Assembly: GCA_001874265.1 (NCBI GenBank)
Contig: MPDD01000013.1
Coordinates: forward strand, 1-62,741
DNA from: Bacteroidetes bacterium MedPE-SWsnd-G1
GTDB lineage: Bacteria > Bacteroidota > Bacteroidia > Flavobacteriales > Flavobacteriaceae
Direction: 5' to 3'
DNA: 62,741 nt
In this document: positions 26,331 through 35,344 of the stretch, in pieces
Numbering within the stretch: the first letter of the stretch is position 1
Layout of the letters: every line of letters begins with the position of its first letter
Translations under genes and position numbers: made by a program
The notes under the pieces: model-generated
What the model was told of the DNA's origin: nothing
The model's input: only the letters and a program-made list of their open reading frames with translations
Database searches by the model: none

Positions 26331-28706
26331 ATGAAAAAAATTGGTGTTTTTTTAACCATAATTATTTGCTGCATATACTCTTGTAAGCAGGAAAAATCAA
26401 TTGCAGTTTCTGAACAAACCCTATGGTATGATACTCCTGCAACAAAATGGATGGAAGCATTACCTGTTGGAAATGGCCGATTGGGTGCAATGGTTTTTGG
26501 AGATCCAAATCAAGAACGCATTCAGTTAAATGAAGATTCTCTTTGGCCTGGAAAACCGAATGACTGGGGTAATTCTAAAGGAACACCTGAAGACTTGGTT
26601 AAAATTCGTGAATTGATAAATCAAGGTAAAACTGATGAAGCGGACAAATTTATTGTTGAGGCTTTTTCATTTAAATCTGTAAAAAAATCACATCAAACTA
26701 TGGGTGATTTATTTATAAAATTTGAAGACACTAATGAATCCGTTGAAAACTACCATAGAGAATTGAGTTTAAACACAGCACTGGCTTCAACCCATTACAC
26801 TAAAGGAAAATATGAATTCACACAAAAAGTGTTTTCCTCAGCACCTGATGATGTATTGGTAATTGAATTAAACACAACCAATAAGAAGGGGATGGACTTT
26901 AGTTTAAAGTTGGACAGACCATTAGATGAAGGGACACAAACAGTTGACATTTCGAACCCTTCTTCTAATGAAATCAGTATGAAAGGTATGATTACGCAGC
27001 TGGGAGGAATGAAAAATTCAGAACCAATTGCAATTGATTACGGAGTTAAATTCGAATCCAGATTAAAAGTTAAAACCTCAAGTGGTTCCATTACTTCAAA
27101 AAACGGAATACTAGAATTAAAAGGTGTGCAAAATGCATTGATATTTATTGTAGCGAACACTTCTTATTATCATGATAATTATGAGCAAAAGAATGATGAA
27201 TCGCTAGCAAACATAGTATCAAAAACATTTAACGATCTTTTAGAAACCCATATTAAAGACTACCAAGAATTGTACAATCGTGTTGATTTCAGTCTTGGGG
27301 AATCCACATTAGATTCCTTACCAATTAATAAAAGATTAGAATTGGTTAAAAGCGGAAATGAAGATATAGACTTAGCAACAAAACTATTTCAGTACGGACG
27401 TTATTTGTTAATTTCTTCATCAAGACCCGGAACCAATCCTGCCAACCTACAAGGGCTCTGGAATGAACATATCGCTGCTCCATGGAATGCTGATTATCAT
27501 TTAAATATTAATTTACAAATGAATTATTGGCCAGCAGAAGTAACTAATTTATCAGAGTTACACGAGCCTTATTTCGACTTTTTAGATCGGTTAATTGCAA
27601 ACGGTAAAGTTTTAGCCAAAGAACAATTTGGTATAGAACGTGGTTCTGTTTTACACCACACAACGGATTTATGGGCTACACCTTGGATGCGAGGAGCACA
27701 ACCTTATTGGGGAGGGTGGATTCACGGAGGTGGTTGGTCTGCTCAACATTTATGGGAACATTATTTATTTACAAAAGATGAAACCTTCTTAAAAGAACGC
27801 GTGTATCCTTCGTTAAAAGAATTCGCAGCATTTTATTTAGATTGGTTGGTGTACGATGAAGAAACTGGTTATTGGGTTTCCTCTCCAGAAACATCTCCCG
27901 AGAACTCGTATTATAATGAAAATGGTGTGTCTTCGGCCGTTTCATTTGGTGCCGCTATGGGACATCAAATTATTGGAGAATTATTTGATAATTTCTTAGA
28001 ATCAACCGAAATTTTAGGTTACGAAGATAGTTTTATTGATGAGGTAAAAAAGAAAAGGTCAAAACTACATCCCGGTGTAATTGTAGGTGACCATGGCAGA
28101 ATATTAGAATGGAACAAACCTTATGACGAGCCAGAAAAAGGACATCGACATATGTCTCATTTATATGCCTTACACCCTGGTGATGATATTTCATTGGCAA
28201 CACCAGAAGCATTTGAAGCAGCGAAAAACACTATTGCATACAGATTAGAACACGGCGGTGCAGGAACAGGCTGGAGTCGTGCTTGGATGATTAACCTGAA
28301 CGCACGCTTGTTTGACAAGGAATCAGCACAAGAGAACATTTCTAAATTCTTCGAAATCTCATTGGCAAATAATCTATTCGATATGCACCCTCCTTTCCAA
28401 ATTGATGGGAATTTTGGATATACAGCTGCCGTTGCTGAATTGTTATTGCAATCGCACGAAGAAGAAATTATTAGAGTTTTACCTACACTTCCCAATAATT
28501 GGGAAACTGGTAAAATATCGGGGCTAAAAGCAAGAGGAAATATCGAGGTATCCATGATATGGGAAAATGGCAACTTAATCATATTAGGTTTGACCGCTAA
28601 AGATGATATCTCAAAAAGGATTATTTACAATTCAATTGAAAAAGAAATAAAGTTAATCGCAAATCAAACAATTTGGTTAGACCAATCATTAAACCCAAAA
28701 AACTAA
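26331..28706 (+). CDS. GH95 alpha-L-fucosidase lipoprotein
   Basis: The ATG at 26331 follows the previous stop by one base and opens a lipoprotein signal (lipobox YSC); the longer frame starts with TTG and is rejected. The 791-aa protein has the GH95 N-terminal signature WMEALPVGNGRLGAMVFG and RIQLNEDSLWPG, Asn392 and Asn394 in HLNINLQMNYW, Glu520 in SPETSPE and Asp692 in QIDGNFGY, matching the Asn-activated inverting mechanism of the family (Asn421, Asn423, Glu566 and Asp766 in bifidobacterial AfcA, aligned by motif only). It would release terminal alpha-L-fucose, or alpha-L-galactose in some members. It lies in the fucose operon. Confidence 0.92.
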   Translation: MKKIGVFLTIIICCIYSCKQEKSIAVSEQTLWYDTPATKWMEALPVGNGRLGAMVFGDPNQERIQLNEDSLWPGKPNDWGNSKGTPEDLVKIRELINQGKTDEADKFIVEAFSFKSVKKSHQTMGDLFIKFEDTNESVENYHRELSLNTALASTHYTKGKYEFTQKVFSSAPDDVLVIELNTTNKKGMDFSLKLDRPLDEGTQTVDISNPSSNEISMKGMITQLGGMKNSEPIAIDYGVKFESRLKVKTSSGSITSKNGILELKGVQNALIFIVANTSYYHDNYEQKNDESLANIVSKTFNDLLETHIKDYQELYNRVDFSLGESTLDSLPINKRLELVKSGNEDIDLATKLFQYGRYLLISSSRPGTNPANLQGLWNEHIAAPWNADYHLNINLQMNYWPAEVTNLSELHEPYFDFLDRLIANGKVLAKEQFGIERGSVLHHTTDLWATPWMRGAQPYWGGWIHGGGWSAQHLWEHYLFTKDETFLKERVYPSLKEFAAFYLDWLVYDEETGYWVSSPETSPENSYYNENGVSSAVSFGAAMGHQIIGELFDNFLESTEILGYEDSFIDEVKKKRSKLHPGVIVGDHGRILEWNKPYDEPEKGHRHMSHLYALHPGDDISLATPEAFEAAKNTIAYRLEHGGAGTGWSRAWMINLNARLFDKESAQENISKFFEISLANNLFDMHPPFQIDGNFGYTAAVAELLLQSHEEEIIRVLPTLPNNWETGKISGLKARGNIEVSMIWENGNLIILGLTAKDDISKRIIYNSIEKEIKLIANQTIWLDQSLNPKN

Positions 28707-28711
28707 TTCAC

Positions 28712-29608
28712 ATGAAAAAACTTCTAACACTTTGCTTATTAAGTTTTTTATTTGTTTTTACTCAAAACACCAATGCTCAAAATAAACCTTTAGCCAAACA
28801 CGTAATCTTAATTGGTTCTGATGGCTTTGGAGCCTATGCTTTTGACAAAGCAAAAGTTACAAATCTTAGAAAATTGATGAAAAAAGGAGCGTATTCTTTG
28901 GAAGCCAGATCGGTATTACCATCGTCTAGTGCTGTGAACTGGGCATCTATGATTATGGGGTCTGGACCTGAGCTGCATGGTTATACTGAATGGGGAAGCA
29001 AAACACCAGAAGTCCCATCAAGAGTTATTGGAGAGGGCGGAATTTATCCATCAATTATAAGTTTAATAGATGCGCAAATGCCAAACGCTAAAAAAGGTGT
29101 AGCGTATTCATGGGGTGGAATTCAGTATTTGTTTGAACGCGATATGGTTGATTTAGATTACAATGGTAAATCAGACGAAGAAACCATGAACAAGGCCTTA
29201 GCATTCATTGCTAAAGAAAAACCGATTTTTACTTTTATACACTTTGACCAACCGGATGGTGCTGGTCATACTATTGGACATGACACGCCTGAATATTACA
29301 CTGAAGTTGAAAAAATTGACAGCTTAGTAGGAGAAATTGTATCAACACTAAAAAAGGAGAATATGTTAGATGAAACCATAATTATATTTTCTTCAGACCA
29401 TGGAGGAATTGACAAAGGACATGGTGGAAAAACTTTATTAGAAGTAGAAATTCCATGGATAATTTATGGAAAAAACATTCCACCTCATGGCAAATTAGAT
29501 ACAAGTATTGTTACCTATGACACTGCTGCGACCATAGCCTATATTTTAGGGTTAGAACAACCAAGTTATTGGAGAGGAGTTCCCATTTTAAATGCTTTAA
29601 AAAAATAA
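28712..29608 (+). CDS. Secreted alkaline-phosphatase-superfamily protein
   Basis: The ATG at 28712 opens a proper signal peptide (MKKLLTLCLLSFLFVFTQ, mature from NAQ); the longer frame begins with TTG inside the GH95 gene. The 298-aa product shows ILIGSDGFG (Asp37), a Ser-rich nucleophile segment LPSSSAVNW (Ser73 likely), DQPDGAGHTIGHDTPEY, FSSDHGG and GHGG. It has no C-x-P-x-R, so it is not an FGly sulfatase and more likely acts on phosphate or phosphodiester groups, although the superfamily is catalytically broad. It is 5 bp after GH95 and 1 bp before the NPCBM protein, hence co-expressed with fucan enzymes. The substrate is not known. Confidence 0.8.
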   Translation: MKKLLTLCLLSFLFVFTQNTNAQNKPLAKHVILIGSDGFGAYAFDKAKVTNLRKLMKKGAYSLEARSVLPSSSAVNWASMIMGSGPELHGYTEWGSKTPEVPSRVIGEGGIYPSIISLIDAQMPNAKKGVAYSWGGIQYLFERDMVDLDYNGKSDEETMNKALAFIAKEKPIFTFIHFDQPDGAGHTIGHDTPEYYTEVEKIDSLVGEIVSTLKKENMLDETIIIFSSDHGGIDKGHGGKTLLEVEIPWIIYGKNIPPHGKLDTSIVTYDTAATIAYILGLEQPSYWRGVPILNALKK

Positions 29609-29609
29609 T

Positions 29610-32399
29610 ATGTTTCGCTTTGACTCCACTTTTTTTCAATGTCTATTAATATTCATCGTTTTCGAATCTCATGGACAATCATTTATTAATGTTTCAAGTT
29701 TAGATATTTCTCATACGCAACAAACTTATAGTGCTGCCTCTGCAAACAAAACTGTTACTGGTGAATCTTTTTCATTAAACCAGGTTCAATACAAAAATGG
29801 TATTGGAATGTATGGCAATGCGAGTTTAAAAATTCAAATGCATGGAGCGCATACTTTTAAGGCGCAAGTCGGAGTGGCTAAAACCAATATCGATTACAAT
29901 TCAGAAACTGTAAAAACCATTCCGTTAACTGATGGTAAACGATTATTCTATAATGTTACTGAAACTCAAAAACGATTTTTAGGTGTTGAGGGTAACGACG
30001 GAAGAATTGATAGCGGAAGTGTCATTTTTAAAGTGCTTCACAAAGGAAAAGAAGTGTTTAATAGTGGCATTATGCATGTAGGAGACGCTCCAAAAGAAAT
30101 AGACCTAAAAGTAAAAGGGGGAATTCTTGAATTAATAACAGAAGATGCAGGAGATGGTTCTAGTGGTGATAACGCGGTTTGGGCAAATGCAGAACTTGAA
30201 TATTTTGAAGTTGCACCCGTTGCTATGGCTTCAGATTATTTAGGAGAAATTCCAGAGCAAAACTCAGCAATTGAATCTCAATTACTTAAAAAAATAGGTC
30301 AGCTGGAAGAAATTACATTACCAATTCCAATACCCAATTACGATTGGCTAATTGACAATAGTAAAGCAATAGCAAAAATTCATAAAACCAATTCTGGTAA
30401 AGATATTATTCTTAGCAACGGACTTATTTCTAGAACTTTTAGAGTTGCACCAAATTTGGCTACAATAGATTTTACAAATTTAATGACTGGCCAGAGTTTG
30501 CTTAGAGCTGTTTCTAATGAAGGTCTTTTAACAATTGATGGTAAAGTGTATACTATTGGAGGGTTGAGTAAACAGCCGGAATATGCATATACACTTATGA
30601 AATGGGTAGATGGATTAACGGCCACTCCGAACTCGTTTTTATTGCAAGATTTTGAAATCAAAGAAATTGAAGATCGCCTAGAATGGAAAAGAGTGAGATG
30701 GGCTTTAAATAAAGAAATGCCAAAAGGAAAAGAACTCGTTTTTACATTGGCTCATGAAGGGGTAATTGTAAAAGTTCATTATGCATTGTATAATGGAATC
30801 CCGACTTTAAGTAAGTGGATTGAAGTAATCAATAATTCGGAGTTACTGGTGCAATTGAACAATTTTAAATTGGAACAATTGGCCATGGTAGAAGGCGAAA
30901 GTTTGGTTGACATTCCTGAACATTGGGTAAAACCAAATATTCATGTTGAAACGGATTATGCTTTTGGAGCAATGCAACCAAAAACATCAAATAAAACAAC
31001 CTTTTGGGAAAAAGACACGAGATATACTTCGCAAACAAATTATCCTTTAGCATTACCATGTGTATTAGAAGTTCGTCCACCATTAGGTCCAGATACAGGT
31101 ATTGCTGTTGGAGATTCTCTAACAACTTTCAGAGTTTGGGAAACTCCAATGGATAGCAGAGATGAAGAACGTGTAGGTCTTTTTAAGCGTAAATTGTACA
31201 GAACTATATCACCTTGGACCACAGAAAACCCTATTTTCTTACACCTTACCTCTACTGATGAAAAAGTAATTAAAAATGCGGTGGATCAATGTGCCGCAAC
31301 AGGTTACGAAATGATCATTCTAAGTTTTGGTAGTGGCTTAAATATGGAGGAGGAAAAAGAAAGTTACTATAGCAAATACAAAGAACTTAGAGAATATGCC
31401 AATTCAAGAGGAATTGAGCTGGGCGGTTATTCCTTACTTTCTAGCAGGTGGATTAGTGATGAAGTAGATGTTATAAACCCAGAAACTGGAAAACGAGGTG
31501 GAATGATATTTGGCTCTTCTCCTTGTCTAAGCAGCGAATGGGGTTATGACTATTTTAGAAAAATTAAAAAGTTCTTTACAAAAACTGGTATGCAAGTTTT
31601 TGAAAATGATGGATCTTATCCCGGTAATGTTTGTGCTTCAACCACGCACGCACATCACAACGGTTTAGGTGACTCCCAATGGAAACAATACGCTCAAATT
31701 CAAGATTTATATATGTGGATGCGTTCAGAAGGAATCTATATGAATGTGCCGGATTTCTACATTAATTCAGGAACTAACAAAACCGGAATTGGTTATAGAG
31801 AAGTGAATTGGTCTTTACCAAGAGAACGTCAATTAGTGTTGGGTCGTCAAAATATTTATGATGGTTTGTGGGATCGGATACCTAGTATGAACTGGACTTT
31901 TGTACCTCTAACTCAATATCATGGTGGTGGTGCGGCAGCAACCATGGAGCCTTTAAAAGATCATTTAAGAGATTATGAAAACCACATGATGCAGAATTAC
32001 GGCTCTGGGGTTCAGGCTTGTTATCGTGGACCTCGATTATATGATAGTGAAGAAACCAAACAAACTGTTATAAAAGTCATCAATTGGTATAAAAAATATC
32101 GTGATATTTTAAACAGTGACATCATTCATTTAAGAAGACCGTCAGGTAAAGACTGGGATGGTATTTTACACACAAACCCATCATTAAATACAAAAGGCTT
32201 AGCCATGTTATACAATCCAACAGATACAGAAATGATTCGTGAAATAAATCTTCCGTTGTATTATACAGGACTAGAAAAAGAAGCTTTAGTGAGTTTAGAA
32301 GGGCAATCGACTAAAACATATTCTTTAAATAGAGATTACACTATAGATTTAAAAATTAGCATCCCTGCTAATTCATATACTTGGATTACAATTAAATAA
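29610..32399 (+). CDS. Large secreted NPCBM-domain protein with alpha-galactosidase-like TIM barrel
   Basis: This 929-aa protein has a signal peptide (about 1-22), an N-terminal NPCBM/NEW2-like module (about 25-190; KNGIGMYGNASLKIQM and ELITEDAGDGSSGDNAVWANAELEY), then a beta-sandwich with SNGLISRTFRVAPNLATIDF, as in GH36/GH97-like N-terminal domains, and a TIM barrel from about residue 540. The strand end VFENDGSYPGNVC puts Asp667 where clan GH-D (GH27/GH36) nucleophiles lie; GGYSLLSSRW and YNPTDTEM are further marks. I cannot place it in a named glycoside-hydrolase family. Placed next to GH95 and GH29 genes, it is probably an exported enzyme acting on fucan or galactofucan, but the substrate is unknown. 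Confidence 0.78.
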   Translation: MFRFDSTFFQCLLIFIVFESHGQSFINVSSLDISHTQQTYSAASANKTVTGESFSLNQVQYKNGIGMYGNASLKIQMHGAHTFKAQVGVAKTNIDYNSETVKTIPLTDGKRLFYNVTETQKRFLGVEGNDGRIDSGSVIFKVLHKGKEVFNSGIMHVGDAPKEIDLKVKGGILELITEDAGDGSSGDNAVWANAELEYFEVAPVAMASDYLGEIPEQNSAIESQLLKKIGQLEEITLPIPIPNYDWLIDNSKAIAKIHKTNSGKDIILSNGLISRTFRVAPNLATIDFTNLMTGQSLLRAVSNEGLLTIDGKVYTIGGLSKQPEYAYTLMKWVDGLTATPNSFLLQDFEIKEIEDRLEWKRVRWALNKEMPKGKELVFTLAHEGVIVKVHYALYNGIPTLSKWIEVINNSELLVQLNNFKLEQLAMVEGESLVDIPEHWVKPNIHVETDYAFGAMQPKTSNKTTFWEKDTRYTSQTNYPLALPCVLEVRPPLGPDTGIAVGDSLTTFRVWETPMDSRDEERVGLFKRKLYRTISPWTTENPIFLHLTSTDEKVIKNAVDQCAATGYEMIILSFGSGLNMEEEKESYYSKYKELREYANSRGIELGGYSLLSSRWISDEVDVINPETGKRGGMIFGSSPCLSSEWGYDYFRKIKKFFTKTGMQVFENDGSYPGNVCASTTHAHHNGLGDSQWKQYAQIQDLYMWMRSEGIYMNVPDFYINSGTNKTGIGYREVNWSLPRERQLVLGRQNIYDGLWDRIPSMNWTFVPLTQYHGGGAAATMEPLKDHLRDYENHMMQNYGSGVQACYRGPRLYDSEETKQTVIKVINWYKKYRDILNSDIIHLRRPSGKDWDGILHTNPSLNTKGLAMLYNPTDTEMIREINLPLYYTGLEKEALVSLEGQSTKTYSLNRDYTIDLKISIPANSYTWITIK

Positions 32400-32411
32400 C
32401 AATTATTAAAA

Positions 32412-34475
32412 ATGAAAACTACTTCTAACTCATTATTATTTTTTACGCTTATATTATTAATTGCGTGCACTCCTGGCCCTCCTAGTCCAGTTCACCCAAC
32501 CCCTACTGAAGATCAACTTAGGTGGCAAGAAATGGAATTCTACGGATTCTTGCATTTTAATATGAATACTTTCACAAACATTGAATGGGGCTATGGTGAT
32601 AAAAAACCTGAGACATTTAATCCTACTGAACTAGATGCGCGTCAATGGGCAAGAGTTGCAAAAGAAGCAGGAATGACAGGATTAATTATAACTGCCAAAC
32701 ATCATGATGGATTTTGTTTATGGCCATCTGAATACACAGAACATTCTGTAAAAAATTCACCTTGGCGAGATGGAAAAGGTGATGTTATTCGAGAATTGGC
32801 AGATGCATGTAAAGAATATGGGTTAAAACTTGGTGTATACCTTTCACCTTGGGATCGAAATCACGCTGATTATGGAAAACCTGAATACATCACATATTTT
32901 AGGAATCAACTTACAGAATTACTGACTAATTACGGCGACATTTTTGAAGTTTGGTTTGATGGCGCTAATGGCGGTGACGGCTATTATGGAGGTGCCAACG
33001 AATCTAGAAAAGTAGATAAACTATCGTATTATGGTTGGGAAGAGACCTATAAATTAGTCAAAGAATTACAACCAAACGCTATTATCTTTAGTGATGCTGG
33101 GCCTGGAACTAGATGGGTTGGAAATGAGCATGGTCATGCATATGAAACCACTTGGTCTCCTCTACTTAAAGATTCAGTTTACGGCGGTATGCCAGAGTAC
33201 TCTAAAAAATATTCGATGGGGCAAGAAAATGGAACCCATTGGGTGCCAGCTGAAGCTGATGTATCGATTAGGCCAGGGTGGTATTATCATCCTTATGAAG
33301 ATGATAAAGTACATTCTCTTAAAAAACTGCTGGATATCTATTATTATTCCATCGGAAGAAATAGTACTTTTCTATTGAATTTCCCAGTTGACACACGTGG
33401 ATTAATTCACGAAAATGATGTAGCTCAATTACAAAAATTAACGAATCAACTAAACTTAGATTTTGCCAACAATTTGGCTTTAAATGCTAAAATAGAAACT
33501 TCTAATACTAGAAGCGATGCGGCATTTTCTGCCAGAGCTGCTGTTGACGGTGAAAAACATACCTATTGGGCAACTGAAGACGGAGTTATTGAAAGTTCAT
33601 TGACTATAGATTTTGAACAACCAACTACATTTAATCGCTTTGTAGTGCAAGAATACATCGCTTTAGGACAACGTGTAAAAAAATTCAAATTAGACGCAGA
33701 AGTTGATGGAAAATGGGAAACTATTGACAACCAAACGACTGTTGGATATAAGCGAATTTTGCGCTTTGATGATGTTACTGCCACTAAATTAAAATTGACT
33801 ATTGAAGACGCAAAAGCAAGTCCTACTATTTCGAATATAGAAGTATACAATGCTCCATTGGTTGTAGATGCTCCTAAAATAATTAGAGATAAAAATGGAA
33901 TTGTAAGTTTAAATGTTCCTGAAGATGGGGTTGATATTTATTATACCTTAAATGGTGAAACACCAACTACTGAATCATCAAAATATTCAAAGGCTTTTGA
34001 AGTGCATAAACCTACTATCATTAAAACTTTTGCATTGGATAGTAAAACGAATAGAAAAAGTGAAATTAATTCAAAATCATTTGACATTAGTAAAAACAAA
34101 TGGTCAATTGTTGGTGGAGATAAAAAACTTGAAGCAAGCATAGACGATAATCCAAATTCTAACGCTCAAATAGACGATGAATTGATTATTGATTTAGGAG
34201 CGTCACAAAGAATAAAGGGATTTACGTATCTTCCTTCGCAAAGTAAATGGTCTAAAAACGAAATTACACATTATAGTTTTTATGGTAGCAGCAATGGTAA
34301 AAAGTGGAGATTACTTAAAAAAGGAGAATTCTCTAATATTATTGCCAATCCGATTGAGCAAAAAATTTCATTTGATAAAAAATCAAGAGTGAAATTTGTA
34401 AAACTAACAGCGAATAAGGTCAAAAACAAAGACCAAAAAGCCCTTGTTGCGGAAATAGGCATCATCACTAAATAA
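32412..34475 (+). CDS. GH29 alpha-L-fucosidase lipoprotein with C-terminal carbohydrate-binding modules
   Basis: This 687-aa protein has a lipobox (IAC, Cys19) and a GH29 barrel (about 35-340) with FGFLHFN-type start (YGFLHFNMNTF), ITAKHHDGFCLWPS, SPWDRNH and EVWFDGANGG, in which Asp183 is the nucleophile. The acid/base is not obvious. After the barrel come an F5/8-type (CBM32-like) domain (about 355-480), a chitobiase-like Fn3 module (about 485-550; IYYTLNGETPT) and a second F5/8-type domain (about 555-687). The architecture fits an exo-fucosidase anchored on the outer membrane or in the periplasm and holding sugar chains. It is in the fucose operon, 12 bp after the NPCBM protein. Confidence 0.93.
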   Translation: MKTTSNSLLFFTLILLIACTPGPPSPVHPTPTEDQLRWQEMEFYGFLHFNMNTFTNIEWGYGDKKPETFNPTELDARQWARVAKEAGMTGLIITAKHHDGFCLWPSEYTEHSVKNSPWRDGKGDVIRELADACKEYGLKLGVYLSPWDRNHADYGKPEYITYFRNQLTELLTNYGDIFEVWFDGANGGDGYYGGANESRKVDKLSYYGWEETYKLVKELQPNAIIFSDAGPGTRWVGNEHGHAYETTWSPLLKDSVYGGMPEYSKKYSMGQENGTHWVPAEADVSIRPGWYYHPYEDDKVHSLKKLLDIYYYSIGRNSTFLLNFPVDTRGLIHENDVAQLQKLTNQLNLDFANNLALNAKIETSNTRSDAAFSARAAVDGEKHTYWATEDGVIESSLTIDFEQPTTFNRFVVQEYIALGQRVKKFKLDAEVDGKWETIDNQTTVGYKRILRFDDVTATKLKLTIEDAKASPTISNIEVYNAPLVVDAPKIIRDKNGIVSLNVPEDGVDIYYTLNGETPTTESSKYSKAFEVHKPTIIKTFALDSKTNRKSEINSKSFDISKNKWSIVGGDKKLEASIDDNPNSNAQIDDELIIDLGASQRIKGFTYLPSQSKWSKNEITHYSFYGSSNGKKWRLLKKGEFSNIIANPIEQKISFDKKSRVKFVKLTANKVKNKDQKALVAEIGIITK

Positions 34476-34481
34476 AATAAA

Positions 34482-35261
34482 ATGGATTTAAATCTAAAAA
34501 ACAAAGTGATTATTGTTACTGGCGGCTCAAAAGGTATTGGTCTTGGAATTACGGAGGCATTGCTTAAAGAAGGTGCAATTCCGGCTATAATAAGTAGAAA
34601 TAAAGAAAGTATTGATGAAGTTGTTTCAGAAGCAAAAGGCAATGAACAAAAAATATTTTCTGTGATAGCAGAATTAACAGATCCTGAACAATGCAAAGAT
34701 GCTGTTGCTTCCGTCACGGAGAAATTTGGAAGAATTGATGGAGTTGTAAACAATGCAGGGGTAAACGATGGTGTAAGTCTAGCAGATGGAAATTATGAAA
34801 ATTTTGTTGCTTCTTTACATAAAAACTTAGTGCATTATTATCTCATAATGCATCATGCTTTACCCGCTTTAAAAGAAAGCAAAGGTGCCGTTGTAAATAT
34901 AGGTTCTAAAATAGCAGATACAGGTCAAGGAGGCACATCTGGATACGCCGCATCTAATGGTGGCCGTAATGCTTTAACAAGAGAATGGGCTGTAGAATTA
35001 TTGCCGTTTAGTATCCGAGTTAATGCCGTAATTGTTGCCGAATGCTATACCCCTTTATATGACAAATGGATTAAAACATTCGATAATCCTAATGAGAAAC
35101 TAGACAGTATAACTAAAAATATTCCTTTAGAAAACAGGATGACTACCACCAATGAAATTGCAAATATGGTATTGATGCTACTGTCAGATAAGTCTAGTCA
35201 CACCACCGGGCAATTGATATATGTTGATGGAGGCTATACACATCTAGACCGCTCATTATAA
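34482..35261 (+). CDS. SDR oxidoreductase, probable L-fucose dehydrogenase
   Basis: The 259-aa product has the SDR dinucleotide motif GGSKGIG, NNAGVND, and Ser in VNIGSKIAD. The active-site block reads Y-A-A-S-N instead of Y-x-x-x-K, so the normal catalytic Lys is Asn. C-terminal GQLIYVDGGYTHLDRSL ends like L-fucose dehydrogenases. It would oxidise L-fucose to L-fucono-1,5-lactone with NAD(P)+, the first step of the non-phosphorylating pathway. Assignment rests on the missing first step, the C-terminal LDR motif and position just before fucP. The Lys-to-Asn change should be checked before assuming activity. Confidence 0.82.
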   Translation: MDLNLKNKVIIVTGGSKGIGLGITEALLKEGAIPAIISRNKESIDEVVSEAKGNEQKIFSVIAELTDPEQCKDAVASVTEKFGRIDGVVNNAGVNDGVSLADGNYENFVASLHKNLVHYYLIMHHALPALKESKGAVVNIGSKIADTGQGGTSGYAASNGGRNALTREWAVELLPFSIRVNAVIVAECYTPLYDKWIKTFDNPNEKLDSITKNIPLENRMTTTNEIANMVLMLLSDKSSHTTGQLIYVDGGYTHLDRSL

Positions 35262-35344
35262 CATTCGTCGAAAAAATACTTTTATCATTCATTCTAAAAG
35301 TAACTTGAAAAACCAAACTATTACTAACTATTAAGAATATAAGA

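Noticed and set aside
34280..34753. Open frame of 157 codons on the minus strand across GH29 and the SDR gene
   Set aside because: It overlaps two strongly supported genes and has no recognisable protein pattern.
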